Assembly (NCBI GenBank): GCA_047501485.1
Contig: JAZDRN010000001.1
Location: 1 to 64,000 of the forward strand
DNA from: Ancrocorticia sp047501485
GTDB lineage: Bacteria > Actinomycetota > Actinomycetes > Actinomycetales > Actinomycetaceae
DNA length: 64,000 nt
Reading direction: 5' to 3'
Shown here piece after piece: positions 25,667-33,897 of this stretch (position 1 is the first letter of the stretch; the number at the start of each line of letters is the position of its first letter). The notes beneath the pieces were generated by a model that saw only the letters and a program-made list of their open reading frames with translations, had not been told where the DNA came from and made no database searches. The translations under genes and the position numbers were made by a program.

Positions 25667-26311
25667 CTAGCTCGCCTGAGGGATGCTCAGGTGGCTCCCA
25701 CAGGGGATCCAACGATCGGGGAGTACGACGAACGGCACGGTGCGATCCATGGGATCCTGGGGCAGGTCGATATCCACATACTCCTCAGGGAAAACCATGG
25801 CACCGACCTTGGTGGTGGGACTCACCTGCTTCAGGACTCTGTCATACCAACCCCCGCCCTGCCCGATACGGCGGCCCTGCCGATCGACGAGGGTCGCGGG
25901 CATGAGGAGCACGCCGACTTCTCCGAGAATGTGAGAACTAATCGCCTCGCCTGAAGGCTCCGGAGGCCGACCCGGAGCATTGACGGAAAGATCGTCCGCT
26001 CCTTTGTACCAGGCCCAGTCGCGAGCCAGGCCGGGGCCGAGCTTCGGGAGGAGCAGCTTGCGCCCGCTCTCGGCGATCGCCTCGCAGAGTTTGTGGGTCG
26101 GCGGCTCATTGTTGACCGAGACGTAGCAGGCGACGACTGTGGCATCGCCAATGAAATCGAGGGCGGTGGCCACCCACTGCTCGCCCAGTTGTTCGCGCGC
26201 GGATTCCGGACGGCGTTCTCGCTGAGCGCGGGCTTGTATTCTGAGGGCCTGTTTGGCGTCTTCGACATCCAGGCCGGTGACATCAGGAAGTGTCACCCTT
26301 TGTGTCTGCAT
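25667..26311 (-). CDS. 5-formyltetrahydrofolate cyclo-ligase
   Basis: A protein of 214 residues catalysing ATP-dependent conversion of 5-formyl-THF to 5,10-methenyl-THF in one-carbon metabolism. The N-terminal helix AKQALRIQARAQRERRPES contains the usual basic Lys/Arg residues. The substrate loop is VACYVSVNNEPPTH, and the ATP-binding signature GRRIGQGGGWYDRVL sits at about 147-161. Length matches the family. It lies in the conserved fmdB / cyclo-ligase / moeA neighbourhood and diverges from moeA across 245 bp. Confidence 0.94.
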   Translation of the reverse strand: MQTQRVTLPDVTGLDVEDAKQALRIQARAQRERRPESAREQLGEQWVATALDFIGDATVVACYVSVNNEPPTHKLCEAIAESGRKLLLPKLGPGLARDWAWYKGADDLSVNAPGRPPEPSGEAISSHILGEVGVLLMPATLVDRQGRRIGQGGGWYDRVLKQVSPTTKVGAMVFPEEYVDIDLPQDPMDRTVPFVVLPDRWIPCGSHLSIPQAS

Positions 26312-26556
26312 GCTTACATTGTTTCATGTGGTCGCGGCCATGTCAGCGGCAAGCGCACAGATTCCGCTCCCCGAGAATCGCCGAGGAATTCCGTGCCGAA
26401 TCCGCGCCACAGAGGTCTGGAGGTATTTGTGCTGGGAGTCGCGGTGTTGGCGAGAATACCCACGCTCGACGACGGGTGCGGAGAAGAATTCTGATCGGCT
26501 AGGTGGGGGCACTTCTCCCCGGGTACGCTGAGACAGTACCGGCTAGGAGGATGTCC

Positions 26557-27771
26557 ATGAAGAGTGTCGCCGCCCATCTTGAGGATTGTCTCGAGCTCGC
26601 TCAACCATTGGAGAGGTTCGATGCCGAACTCCCCGACGCGATCGGGTGCGTGCTGGCCGAGGATGTGAGATCGACCCTCGATGTCCCGGCTGCGGATATG
26701 GCCGCCTGCGACGGATACGCCGTCAAGGGAGCGGACACTCTCGGAGCTTCCCCGGAACGGCCGAGAACATTGCGGGTCACCGACGAGGTATTCGCGGATA
26801 CGATCGAAACCTTCAGTCTCCTGGAGGGGACAGCCGTCCGGATCGCCTCCGGTGCCCGACTACCGAAAGGGGCCGACGCCGTCGTCCCGCTTGCCTCCAC
26901 CGATCAGAACCAGGTGGACGTGACGATCTTCCAGAGCGTGCGCTCGGGAGACTACGTGCGCCAGCGTGCCGAGGATTTGGGCGCCGGCGAGACGATTCTC
27001 GAGGCAGGGACGCGTTTGGCAGCGCGACACATCGCCTTGCTGGCCGCCGCGGGCTGGGCCGGAGCCGTGGTCAATCCGGCTCCCCGCGTCGTGGTCATGA
27101 GCGTGGGCAATGAGCTCGTGGCGCCAGGCCGCGCCGTACCGCCGGGCAAAGTTTACGACGCCAACTGTCACGCACTGGCCGCCGCCGTGAGGAGCGCCGG
27201 GGGAGTCGCCTACCGCGTTCCCGCGATCTCAGACGACAAGGCGATTCTCAGAGAGGCCTTGGAGGATCAGCTTCTGCGCGCGGACGTCATCATCACGACG
27301 GGCGGTCTTTCCTACGGAGGTGGTGACACCCTGAAGGAGGTACTGCTCCCGCTGGGATCGGTCCGTTTTGACAATGTCGCCATGACTCCGGGCAAGCAAC
27401 TCGGGGTAGGCAAGCTGGAAGACGGGACGGTCATCTTCTGCCTGCCCGGCGATCCTGTTGCGGCGCTGGTGGCTTTCGAGGCGTTCGTGCGTCCTTCTCT
27501 GCGGAAGATGGCGGGCTACGCCAATGTCGCGAGCAGGACGATCAGGACGACGGCGAGGAGCACCCTCTATTCGGATGAAGGAGTGAGAGATTTCGTCCGA
27601 GTGCAGATCGAACCGAAGCCCGACGGCACCTTCGACTTCACGGCGGCTCAGGATGATGATCGGAGCCTGTTGAGTGGGTTAGCGCGCTCGAATGGGCTCG
27701 CCATCGTGCCGGAGGATGTCACGCGTGTCAGCCCCGGCGACGAGCTGGAGTGCATGATCTTCAAAGTCTAG
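26557..27771 (+). CDS. MoeA/gephyrin-like protein, candidate Glp
   Basis: A 404-residue protein with the MoeA domains: N-terminal domain (MKSVAAHLEDCLELAQPL), substrate loop PAADMAACDGYAV (DxSAMDGYA equivalent), RIASGARLPKGADAVVP, the MoCF fold with ITTGGLSYGGGDTLKEV, and PGDPVAALVAFEAFVRP. Two usual positions differ: MTPGKQ instead of MxPGKP, and PGDPV instead of PGNPV. MoeA inserts molybdate into molybdopterin. In Corynebacterium a MoeA paralogue, Glp, instead works with the membrane protein GlpR in FtsZ-linked division; the membrane gene directly downstream here fits that arrangement. I chose the ATG at 26557, six bases after AGGAGG; the ATG at 26551 abuts it. Confidence 0.85.
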   Translation: MKSVAAHLEDCLELAQPLERFDAELPDAIGCVLAEDVRSTLDVPAADMAACDGYAVKGADTLGASPERPRTLRVTDEVFADTIETFSLLEGTAVRIASGARLPKGADAVVPLASTDQNQVDVTIFQSVRSGDYVRQRAEDLGAGETILEAGTRLAARHIALLAAAGWAGAVVNPAPRVVVMSVGNELVAPGRAVPPGKVYDANCHALAAAVRSAGGVAYRVPAISDDKAILREALEDQLLRADVIITTGGLSYGGGDTLKEVLLPLGSVRFDNVAMTPGKQLGVGKLEDGTVIFCLPGDPVAALVAFEAFVRPSLRKMAGYANVASRTIRTTARSTLYSDEGVRDFVRVQIEPKPDGTFDFTAAQDDDRSLLSGLARSNGLAIVPEDVTRVSPGDELECMIFKV

Positions 27772-27977
27772 GAGCTCTGCGTTACGTTCTCACAGAGCTT
27801 AGAGCGCGCAGCAGGATCCCTGGAACCGGGCAATCGGTGGAATTCCGCCGGAACTTCCGTGAGGCTGGGTCTGAAGTACGTGAGACCGCGCCTGAAATAC
27901 GAGCGAGTTGGCATGACTCAGGCAACACACGGTCGTATTTCTGCGGTGGAGAGCACCGGGCCAGCTACCTTGGGTAT

Positions 27978-29426
27978 GTGGACTTGCATGGGTATGCGCT
28001 CGGATTCGCCACGATCTTACTCGTGGCCTATGTCGTGCCATATCTTTACCGTCGTCGAAAGATTCTCTCTGACGCGAGAATTGAAGAACGCTACGCCGAA
28101 GATCTGCGAATGCTGGAAGTCCCAGAATCGCGGAGTGGCCGTGCGAACGCGCACACGGTGGGTTCGCACGGAACGGTTTTCTTTCGTCAGCCGGAGGTCA
28201 TCATGAGCCAGAACGATAAGGCCCGAGTCAAGAAGGCTGCATCGGCACAGGCCGGTAGTCCTTCTGACGTGCGCGCACTTGCCAAGGAACGGGCACGTAG
28301 GCGCGCCCGGATTTCAAAGCGCCAGGCCAACCGCCAGCGCGGCATCCTCGGCGCGGGCGTGCTTGTAGCACTCTGCGTCGTCTTGTGGGTGCTCGTGGGG
28401 GTGACATCGCTTTCCGCTGTGGTGGCGGGCGTCGGCACAGGACTCTCCCTTGTTTACCTCGCCGGTTTCGGTTACATCATGAACGCGATGGCTCAAGCCA
28501 CGGCTACCGATGAGGAAGCGATCGCTAAGATCGACCGCAAGCTGAAGTCCAGTAAGGGAGCCGCTCATCTGGCGCGTTCGCGGCGTCCGGTGGCGCCCAA
28601 GACCGGGAACCGGCCGTCCAGCGGACGCCCGGAGGCCGATCGCTCAGGGCGTGCTCGTGGGGCTGGTGCGGCGGCAGCATCTTCCAGTGAGTCCTCCTTG
28701 GCACAGCACGAGGAAGCACGGAACTCCTCGGAGCAACGTGCGAACAACAAGGCTGCGGACGACCGGGCGCAGGTTGAGCGGCGTGCTGAGGAATCGGTGA
28801 AGAAGTTGCTGGGCGAACAGCCCGGCATGGAGGCCGGCTCCAAGGTGAACGCCAATTGGCCGAAGACCTCTCAGTCCACCGTGACCGAGGGACACAGCGA
28901 GGAAGAAACGCAGGAAAAGGCGCAGACTGTCCGCAGCGAGTCAGCTGCCAGCGGCGCGGCCGCCGGGGATACGACCGCCGGGGACGCGGCTGCCGGAGGA
29001 GGTTCGGGTCTCGCCATGTCTCTGGAGCCGGAGATCGTTGAGGATTCGGCTGATATCGACGTGATATCGGACGAAAAGCGCGAATCGCGTGAAGTTGCCG
29101 CGGCCTACTCAGCGACGACGACCGACGGTGGTCCAGGTTCTTCCCCGGCACCTTCCGGAGCGGAGCCGGAGGCGGTTTCCCAGGACGCCACCCAGTCTGC
29201 TGATACATCCGTGCCCAGCTACACGGCGAAGCCCCGCCAGGTCGAGCGCCGCGTCGTCACTCCGTATGAGGCTCCGCAGGAACCCGAAGCGGCCGTACCG
29301 TATCGTCCCAAGGAGGTTGGGGAGCGCTTCGAAGAAGATCCAGAGACCAGCAAGCCGCAGTCAGGCTCCGATGGTCTGTCGGGTGGCAGCGCGCTGGACG
29401 CACTGCTGGATCGCCGCCGCGCATAG
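27978..29426 (+). CDS. GlpR-like membrane protein downstream of MoeA/Glp
   Basis: A 482-residue protein. TM1 (about 5-23, YALGFATILLVAYVVPYLY) is followed by a basic RRR and a cytoplasmic stretch, then by two adjacent helices at about 125-170 (GILGAGVLVALCVVLWVLVG and a second through LSLVYLAGFGYIMNAM). Residues about 195-482 are a hydrophilic, Ala/Glu/Ser/Pro-rich disordered tail ending GGSALDALLDRRRA. GTG at 27978 is the first plausible start that retains TM1; the ATG at 28203 would lose it. The topology and position after the gephyrin-like gene match the Glp receptor of corynebacteria, a division factor. Alternative: an unrelated actinobacterial membrane protein. Confidence 0.65.
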   Translation: MDLHGYALGFATILLVAYVVPYLYRRRKILSDARIEERYAEDLRMLEVPESRSGRANAHTVGSHGTVFFRQPEVIMSQNDKARVKKAASAQAGSPSDVRALAKERARRRARISKRQANRQRGILGAGVLVALCVVLWVLVGVTSLSAVVAGVGTGLSLVYLAGFGYIMNAMAQATATDEEAIAKIDRKLKSSKGAAHLARSRRPVAPKTGNRPSSGRPEADRSGRARGAGAAAASSSESSLAQHEEARNSSEQRANNKAADDRAQVERRAEESVKKLLGEQPGMEAGSKVNANWPKTSQSTVTEGHSEEETQEKAQTVRSESAASGAAAGDTTAGDAAAGGGSGLAMSLEPEIVEDSADIDVISDEKRESREVAAAYSATTTDGGPGSSPAPSGAEPEAVSQDATQSADTSVPSYTAKPRQVERRVVTPYEAPQEPEAAVPYRPKEVGERFEEDPETSKPQSGSDGLSGGSALDALLDRRRA

Positions 29427-29585
29427 CTGACAGGGCATAGCTGACAGGCCTTCGAGGCTGATACAGGCAAAAGACTGAATACCGAGCTGAGAGCGTGCGT
29501 TTCGCAAAAGTGGCGAGGCGCACGCTCTCTGTATGGGCTGTGAAGATGCATCGCTTTTCCACCGGTGCTAAGCTAATCAAGTCTT

Positions 29586-29658
29586 GGGGCTATGGCGCAG
29601 TTGGTAGCGCGTTTCGTTCGCAATGAAAAGGTCCGGGGTTCGAATCCCCGTAGCTCCA
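29586..29658 (+). tRNA. tRNA-Ala (anticodon CGC)
   Basis: A complete 73-nt cloverleaf. Acceptor GGGGCTA pairs with TAGCTCC; the D arm is GCGC/GCGC. The anticodon stem TTTCG/TGAAA has loop TTCGCAA (anticodon CGC at 34-36), and the T arm is CCGGG-TTCGAAT-CCCCG with an offset. Discriminator A; no encoded CCA. Reads GCG alanine codons. Confidence 0.95.
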
Positions 29659-29659
29659 C

Positions 29660-29699
29660 AAGCAAACGAGGCACCCCGTTAGGGGTGCCTCGTTTGCTT
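29660..29699 (+). terminator. Strong intrinsic terminator after tRNA-Ala
   Basis: A perfect 18-bp stem (29660-29677 with 29682-29699) and a GTTA loop, the stem starting AAGCAAACGAGGCACCCC, then T-rich DNA. Placed one base after the tRNA. Confidence 0.92.
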
Positions 29700-29819
29700 T
29701 GTTCCGGATACCACCCGGATGTTTCGAGTGAAGATGGGCTCGAAACCCCGAGCTGCGCTAGGTGGGCGCAAAGAGGCCACATATCGGGCGAGAGGTCACG
29801 GTTCTGACAGTGCCCTATG

Positions 29820-29874
29820 TGTGGCCTCTCGCCAGAACTGTGGCCTCTCGCCAGGACTGTGGCCTCTTCGGGCG
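29820..29874. repeat. 19-bp direct repeats (2.9 copies) with an inverted relative
   Basis: TGTGGCCTCTCGCCAGAAC starts at 29820; a near-identical unit starts at 29839 and a partial, diverged one at 29858 (period 19). An inverted, diverged copy (GCGAGAGGTCACGGTTCTG) lies at about 29788-29806, so the region can form several alternative hairpins. It sits between tRNA-Ala and the convergent dehydrogenase. Function unknown. Confidence 0.8.
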
Positions 29875-29891
29875 CGATGTCTGTTGTGTGA

Positions 29892-30854
29892 CTACCTCTT
29901 AGCCTCGTCCACTCGGTTGATCGGGTTCCCGGAGGCGAAGGCGCGGATGTTGTCGCCGATCATCGAGACCAGGCGTTGCCGCGTCTCCAGGCCGCGCCAG
30001 CCCATGTGCGGGGTGATGATGACGTTGTCCATCGTGTACAGGGGGCTCGCATCGTCCAATGGCTCGACCTCTTGGACATCCAACCCGGCGCCGGCGATCA
30101 CGCCGTCGTTCAGCGCTTCGATCAGGGCGTCCTCGTCGACCAGTCCGCCCCGCGCCGTGTTGATCAGATAGGCGGTGGGCTTCATCGTCGCCAATGTCTC
30201 GCTGTTGATCATGTGCCTGGTCGAATCGTTCAGCGGGCAGTTCAGCGAGATGAAGTCGCTCTTTGCGAAGACCTCTTCGTTGGTCGTGAAATGGATTCCG
30301 TCCACATCATCCCTCGGGCTTCTGGTACCGACCAGAATGTTCATACCCAGCGCCTGGGCAACCTTGATGATCTGCTGCGCGATGTTCCCATAGCCGATGA
30401 CACCGAGCGTCTTTGCATTGACCTCGACGTGATCGACCATGAGGTGCTTGCGGAAATTGTCGTGGTTTCCCTGTGCGAGCATGCGGATCTGCTTCTGCAG
30501 TGAGCTGGCAAGACCCAGCATCAGGAGTATCGCGGTGTGCGCCACGCGTTCGCTGCTGTAGGCGGGGATATTGCACACCGCGATACCCTTCTCCCGCGCG
30601 GCCTCCAGATCGATGTTGTTGTAGCCGGTGCCGGCTTCGCAGATCATCTTGACGGTGTCGGGGAAACGGCGGATGGTGTCGCCGTCGAGCCTCATCTCCT
30701 TCGTGACGACAATCGTAAAACCATCCACGCGCTCCAGAATGCTGTCCTGCGGCGTTTCGTCGTAGATCGTCACCTGTGAGGCGATCCGGTTGTAATCGAC
30801 TTTTCCGTCGTAGTTCACTAGGCCGGCATTCAGTACGACGGTCGTGTCCTTCAT
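29892..30854 (-). CDS. D-isomer-specific 2-hydroxyacid dehydrogenase
   Basis: A 320-residue NAD(P)-dependent enzyme of the hydroxypyruvate/glycerate dehydrogenase group, reducing a 2-oxoacid to the D-hydroxyacid. The dinucleotide-binding loop is LGVIGYGNIAQQIIKVAQ (GxGxxA variant). Catalytic Arg is in INTARGGLVDED, Glu in DVQEVEPLDD, and His in VIITPHMGW. The Trp after PHMG and the length fit hydroxypyruvate reductase-like members. Substrate-binding loop: CEAGTGYNNID. ATG at 30854. It stands alone, convergent with tRNA-Ala. Confidence 0.9.
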   Translation of the reverse strand: MKDTTVVLNAGLVNYDGKVDYNRIASQVTIYDETPQDSILERVDGFTIVVTKEMRLDGDTIRRFPDTVKMICEAGTGYNNIDLEAAREKGIAVCNIPAYSSERVAHTAILLMLGLASSLQKQIRMLAQGNHDNFRKHLMVDHVEVNAKTLGVIGYGNIAQQIIKVAQALGMNILVGTRSPRDDVDGIHFTTNEEVFAKSDFISLNCPLNDSTRHMINSETLATMKPTAYLINTARGGLVDEDALIEALNDGVIAGAGLDVQEVEPLDDASPLYTMDNVIITPHMGWRGLETRQRLVSMIGDNIRAFASGNPINRVDEAKR

Positions 30855-31098
30855 GATTAGGTTCCCCTCGTCAATCGTGGCTTCCTTCGCCGGGACTAGC
30901 CTTCGCAGTCTCGGCTGGCTCTTTTGACCTTACACTGCTCAACCCCCACCGTTTTGCCTTTGGGGCTGCCACCCTCAGTTCAACGTCCTATTCGTCCAGT
31001 ACTTCAAATAAGACCCGCCACGATGAGCGAGGGGCGGGCATCGTTATCTCTGGAGTCGATGCCCCATTCGCAGGCCAGTGGAAGGCCTGCGATCCCTC

Positions 31099-31467
31099 TC
31101 AGTCTCCATCGTGGACGGTGATGACGTAGCCATCCGGGTCGGAGAAGGCGAACGTCAAGCCGAATGGCCCCGGCTCGGGAGCGCGTAGCACCGGCACCTT
31201 CGCAGCCGAGAGCGTTTCGTGGAGCTCTGCGGCGGCGTCGCAATGCAGCCACAGTGCTACTCCGAGACCTGGATGCTCGGCCGCATCGAGATCGACGCCG
31301 GGCAAGGGCTCACGCACGGCAAATGGGATCGGTTTCGTGGCGAAGACGACCGCTCCCTCAGGCCCCGCAGGAACACGGCGCAGGCCGAGCTGTGTTTCGT
31401 AGAAATGTGCTGATGCGTTGAGATCGCGTACTTGTAGGGCGATGAAATCTGGGCCGGTGACCGCCAT
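31099..31467 (-). CDS. VOC-superfamily (glyoxalase/bleomycin resistance-like) protein
   Basis: A protein of 122 residues with one complete pair of beta-alpha-beta-beta-beta modules: PDFIALQVRDLNASAHFYET, LGLRRVPAGPEGAVVF in the first, and LHCDAAAELHETLSAAKVPV with TFAFSDPDGYVITVHDG in the second. Likely metal-ligand positions are seen at the domain starts and in the DPDGY region. These proteins act as small-molecule isomerases, dioxygenases or antibiotic-binding proteins; which applies here is unclear. ATG at 31467 overlaps, in opposite orientation, the start of a MarR remnant. Confidence 0.88.
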   Translation of the reverse strand: MAVTGPDFIALQVRDLNASAHFYETQLGLRRVPAGPEGAVVFATKPIPFAVREPLPGVDLDAAEHPGLGVALWLHCDAAAELHETLSAAKVPVLRAPEPGPFGLTFAFSDPDGYVITVHDGD

Positions 31468-31624
31468 GAAAGATTCCTTTCTCCTGGCTGAGGGCAAGGA
31501 AAGAGTGGGCGTCATCGAACGGCAGATGGTCAGCACCCTGACAAGCGAACAGGCCGATGTATTGTGGCGCTACCTCGCCAGCTGTGCAGATGCGTTACGC
31601 GAGCGCGATGAGCCGGAGGAGTGA
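31466..31624 (+). pseudogene. C-terminal remnant of a MarR-family regulator
   Basis: A 52-codon frame: MKDSFLLAEGKERVGVIE then RQMVSTLTSEQADVLWRYLA. This matches the end of MarR proteins (LTxEGrexvxxvEr, then the LsxeqxxxLxxyL dimerisation helix). The HTH is absent. It is divergent from the VOC gene, which suggests an ancestral MarR-VOC pair of which only the enzyme survives. No ribosome-binding site is evident. Confidence 0.55.
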
Positions 31625-31697
31625 GCCGGGTGGATGAGCCGGAGCGATGAGCCGTTGCGCTGTCCCTCGCTTCGGCGCAATGAGGAGGGTTCCTCGC

Positions 31698-32816
31698 TCA
31701 GTGGACCAGCGTGATGCCAGCATATGCGATGCTTGCGACAAGCACGGTCGCGAGCGCAGCAAGGACAAAGGGGCGAAGCCCTACCCTGTAGAGGTTGCGA
31801 ATCTTGACGCCGCAACCGAGCCCGAACATGGCGGCCGCCAAGAGACCGGTCTGTAGAACTTCTCCCGCTGTCAGTAGGCTTTCCGGCACGTTGACGAACG
31901 AGCGCAGCAGCACCATCCCCAGAAATCCGAGGATGAACGGAGGAATGAGGGGCGGCAGCTTGGCGGCTCCTCGCTTGCCTGCGTCCTGAGCGCCGGACCC
32001 TGACTGCGGTGCCGTGCCGTGTGGCGCAAGGCTTTGCCGGCGCTGGCGGATGCTGAGAACGGCGACGACGGGAGCCAACAACAATACGCGGGCGAGCTTG
32101 ACGACGACGGCGACCGTCATCGCCCCTGTGCCGATGATCCCGCCGATTGCCACCACCTGGGCGATCTCATGCACGGAGCCTCCGGCCCACATTCCGGCTG
32201 TCTCGGTGTCCAGGCCGATAAGATCTGCGAGGAAAGGAATCAGGGGGATCATCAGGGTCCCGAAGATCACCACGAGGGCGACGGCGGTGACGGTGTCTTC
32301 CTCATTCTCGTCGTCGGGATCGGTGACTCCTGCGGCTCCGGCCACGGCTGCCGCGCCACAGATGGAGAAACCGCATGCGATGAGCAGAGTCAGTCCTTGC
32401 GGAACTCTCAGTAGACGTCCAAGGAGTATGGTCCCGAGGATCCCTCCGGCGACGATGCACAAGATGACGATCAGCATCGGCGCACCCAGATCGGCAATAT
32501 CGGACAGCACCAGGCGGAGCCCGAGGAATACGATGCCGACGCGCAATAGTTTCTTTGCGGAGAAATCGATGCCCTTCGCCGTCGACGACGGCAAGGAGAC
32601 GACGTTGGCTATAAGAATTCCCAGAACAATCGCGATGATGAGGGGGCTCATGACGGGAACCACGAGACTCAGCCCGTAGGAGACACCCGCGGCGCCGATC
32701 GCGAGGGACAATCCCGGCACGAGCGCGCGGATGCGGGCGGACCGGCTCCTCTCCTTGTGGGCGGATGGCGTTGGAACTCGATCGCTTATCGGTGGCGTGT
32801 GACTCATGATCTCCAT
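31698..32816 (-). CDS. YeiH-family putative sulfate exporter / anaerobic permease
   Basis: A 372-residue membrane protein with about ten helices of the UPF0324/YeiH family (Cons_hypoth698). Family marks: FSAKKLLRVGIVFLGLRL, LLIACGFSICGAAAVAGAAG (the conserved G-x-S-ICG motif), TVTAVALVVIFGTLMIPLIP, and AGMWAGGSVHEIAQVVAIGG. The N-terminal 35 residues are hydrophilic. ATG at 32816; the ATG at 32807 is an alternative. Divergent from a LysR gene, as yeiH is from yeiE in enterics, so the pair is probably homologous. Sulfate or sulfite export has been suggested for the family but is not proved. Confidence 0.9.
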   Translation of the reverse strand: MEIMSHTPPISDRVPTPSAHKERSRSARIRALVPGLSLAIGAAGVSYGLSLVVPVMSPLIIAIVLGILIANVVSLPSSTAKGIDFSAKKLLRVGIVFLGLRLVLSDIADLGAPMLIVILCIVAGGILGTILLGRLLRVPQGLTLLIACGFSICGAAAVAGAAGVTDPDDENEEDTVTAVALVVIFGTLMIPLIPFLADLIGLDTETAGMWAGGSVHEIAQVVAIGGIIGTGAMTVAVVVKLARVLLLAPVVAVLSIRQRRQSLAPHGTAPQSGSGAQDAGKRGAAKLPPLIPPFILGFLGMVLLRSFVNVPESLLTAGEVLQTGLLAAAMFGLGCGVKIRNLYRVGLRPFVLAALATVLVASIAYAGITLVH

Positions 32817-32847
32817 GCTCTCTCTGCGCTTCCCCGAAAGAGTAGAG

Positions 32848-32893
32848 TCGAATCACGCCGGGGTTACAAGCGATCATTGTGGCCTTGATTCGA
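32848..32893. promoter_or_regulatory. Long-range inverted repeat in the yeiH/lysR divergent promoter
   Basis: TCGAATCA (32848-32855) and TGATTCGA (32886-32893) are perfect complements separated by 30 bases, placed between the divergent starts. The spacing suits a LysR tetramer contacting two half sites. Confidence 0.5.
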
Positions 32894-32910
32894 GGCGAGG
32901 GAGGATGAGA

Positions 32911-33819
32911 ATGCGCCAAGAACCCGATCTTGCGGCACTGCGAGCTCTGAAGCTCGTCGCCGAGCAAGGCTCCATCTCCGCTGCGGCCGCCCAACTACAG
33001 GTTAGCCAGCAGGCGGTTTCGTTGCGGATTCGCTCTCTGGAGGCCGATCTTCGGGTGCGCATACTCGCCCGTACCCCGCGCGGGTCTCATCTGACACCCG
33101 CCGGCGAGGTCGTCGTCGGTTGGGCAGCGCCGTTGCTCGCCGCAGCGGACGAGTTCGCTGCGGCGGTCGAATCGTTTCGTGCCAACAAGGGGATGACGCT
33201 GAACATCGCGGCGAGCCTCACGATCGCCGAGCATCTGCTTCCTGAGTGGATAGCACGTTGGCGCTCGCGGCTTGGAGACGAGGGTCCCGTGATCAGACTG
33301 ACCGCCGCCAATAGCCGTGCGGTTATCGAAGCGGTGCGTGAGGGCGCCGCCGATCTGGGCTTCATCGAGACGCCGGCGCTGCCCTCGGACCTTGGATCGG
33401 TTGCCGTCGGCTCGGACACCATCGAGGTGGTGGTGCCGGTCGGTCATCCGTGGGCGCAACAGGGGGCGGTGTCGGTCAGTGAGTTGGCACGAGAGCCCTT
33501 GGTGCTTCGTGAGGCAGGAAGCGGGACGAGGGAGGCACTCGAAACGGCGCTGAGCGAAGAAGGGCATCCTTTGCGGGAGGAGCCGGCCTCCGTGCAGTCC
33601 ACGACCTTGGGTGTGCGCAGCGCTATCATGGCGGGCGCGGCCCCCGGCGCACTGAGTTCCCTGGCGATTTCCGAAGACATTCGTTCCGGTCGCCTAGCTC
33701 GCGTTCCGATCGTGAACCTGCGGATCGAACGTCCTCTCACGGCTGTCTGGGCCGGGAGTACGCCGATGCCCGGCGCGCGGGACTTCTTGGCAGCTATACG
33801 CCAGCGGAGATCTTCCTAG
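32911..33819 (+). CDS. LysR-family regulator, YeiE-like
   Basis: A protein of 302 residues. HTH spans about 5-65: DLAALRALKLVAEQGSISAA, AAQLQVSQQAVSLRIRSLEA, RVRILARTPRGSHLTPAG; the effector domain from 90 on includes LNIAASLTIAEHLLPEWIA, typical of the CysB/YeiE group. I chose ATG at 32911, six bases after GAGGGAGG; the ATG at 32905 touches it. It faces away from the YeiH permease and is the probable activator. In enterics YeiE responds to sulfite; the same ligand here is inference. Confidence 0.9.
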   Translation: MRQEPDLAALRALKLVAEQGSISAAAAQLQVSQQAVSLRIRSLEADLRVRILARTPRGSHLTPAGEVVVGWAAPLLAAADEFAAAVESFRANKGMTLNIAASLTIAEHLLPEWIARWRSRLGDEGPVIRLTAANSRAVIEAVREGAADLGFIETPALPSDLGSVAVGSDTIEVVVPVGHPWAQQGAVSVSELAREPLVLREAGSGTREALETALSEEGHPLREEPASVQSTTLGVRSAIMAGAAPGALSSLAISEDIRSGRLARVPIVNLRIERPLTAVWAGSTPMPGARDFLAAIRQRRSS

Positions 33820-33897
33820 ACATTGTTCGTACGGAGGTTGGGGCCTGCGATCCGGACGGAATGCGGGGGCGACGTCGTCGTGCAGAACCGACGTTCT

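Noticed and set aside
27750..27977. Extension of the GlpR-like frame upstream of 27978
   Set aside because: It overlaps the MoeA/Glp gene and has no ribosome-binding site; the TM1-containing GTG start is better.
29820..29874. Short CRISPR array
   Set aside because: Period is only 19 bp with no unique spacers and no cas genes in the window.
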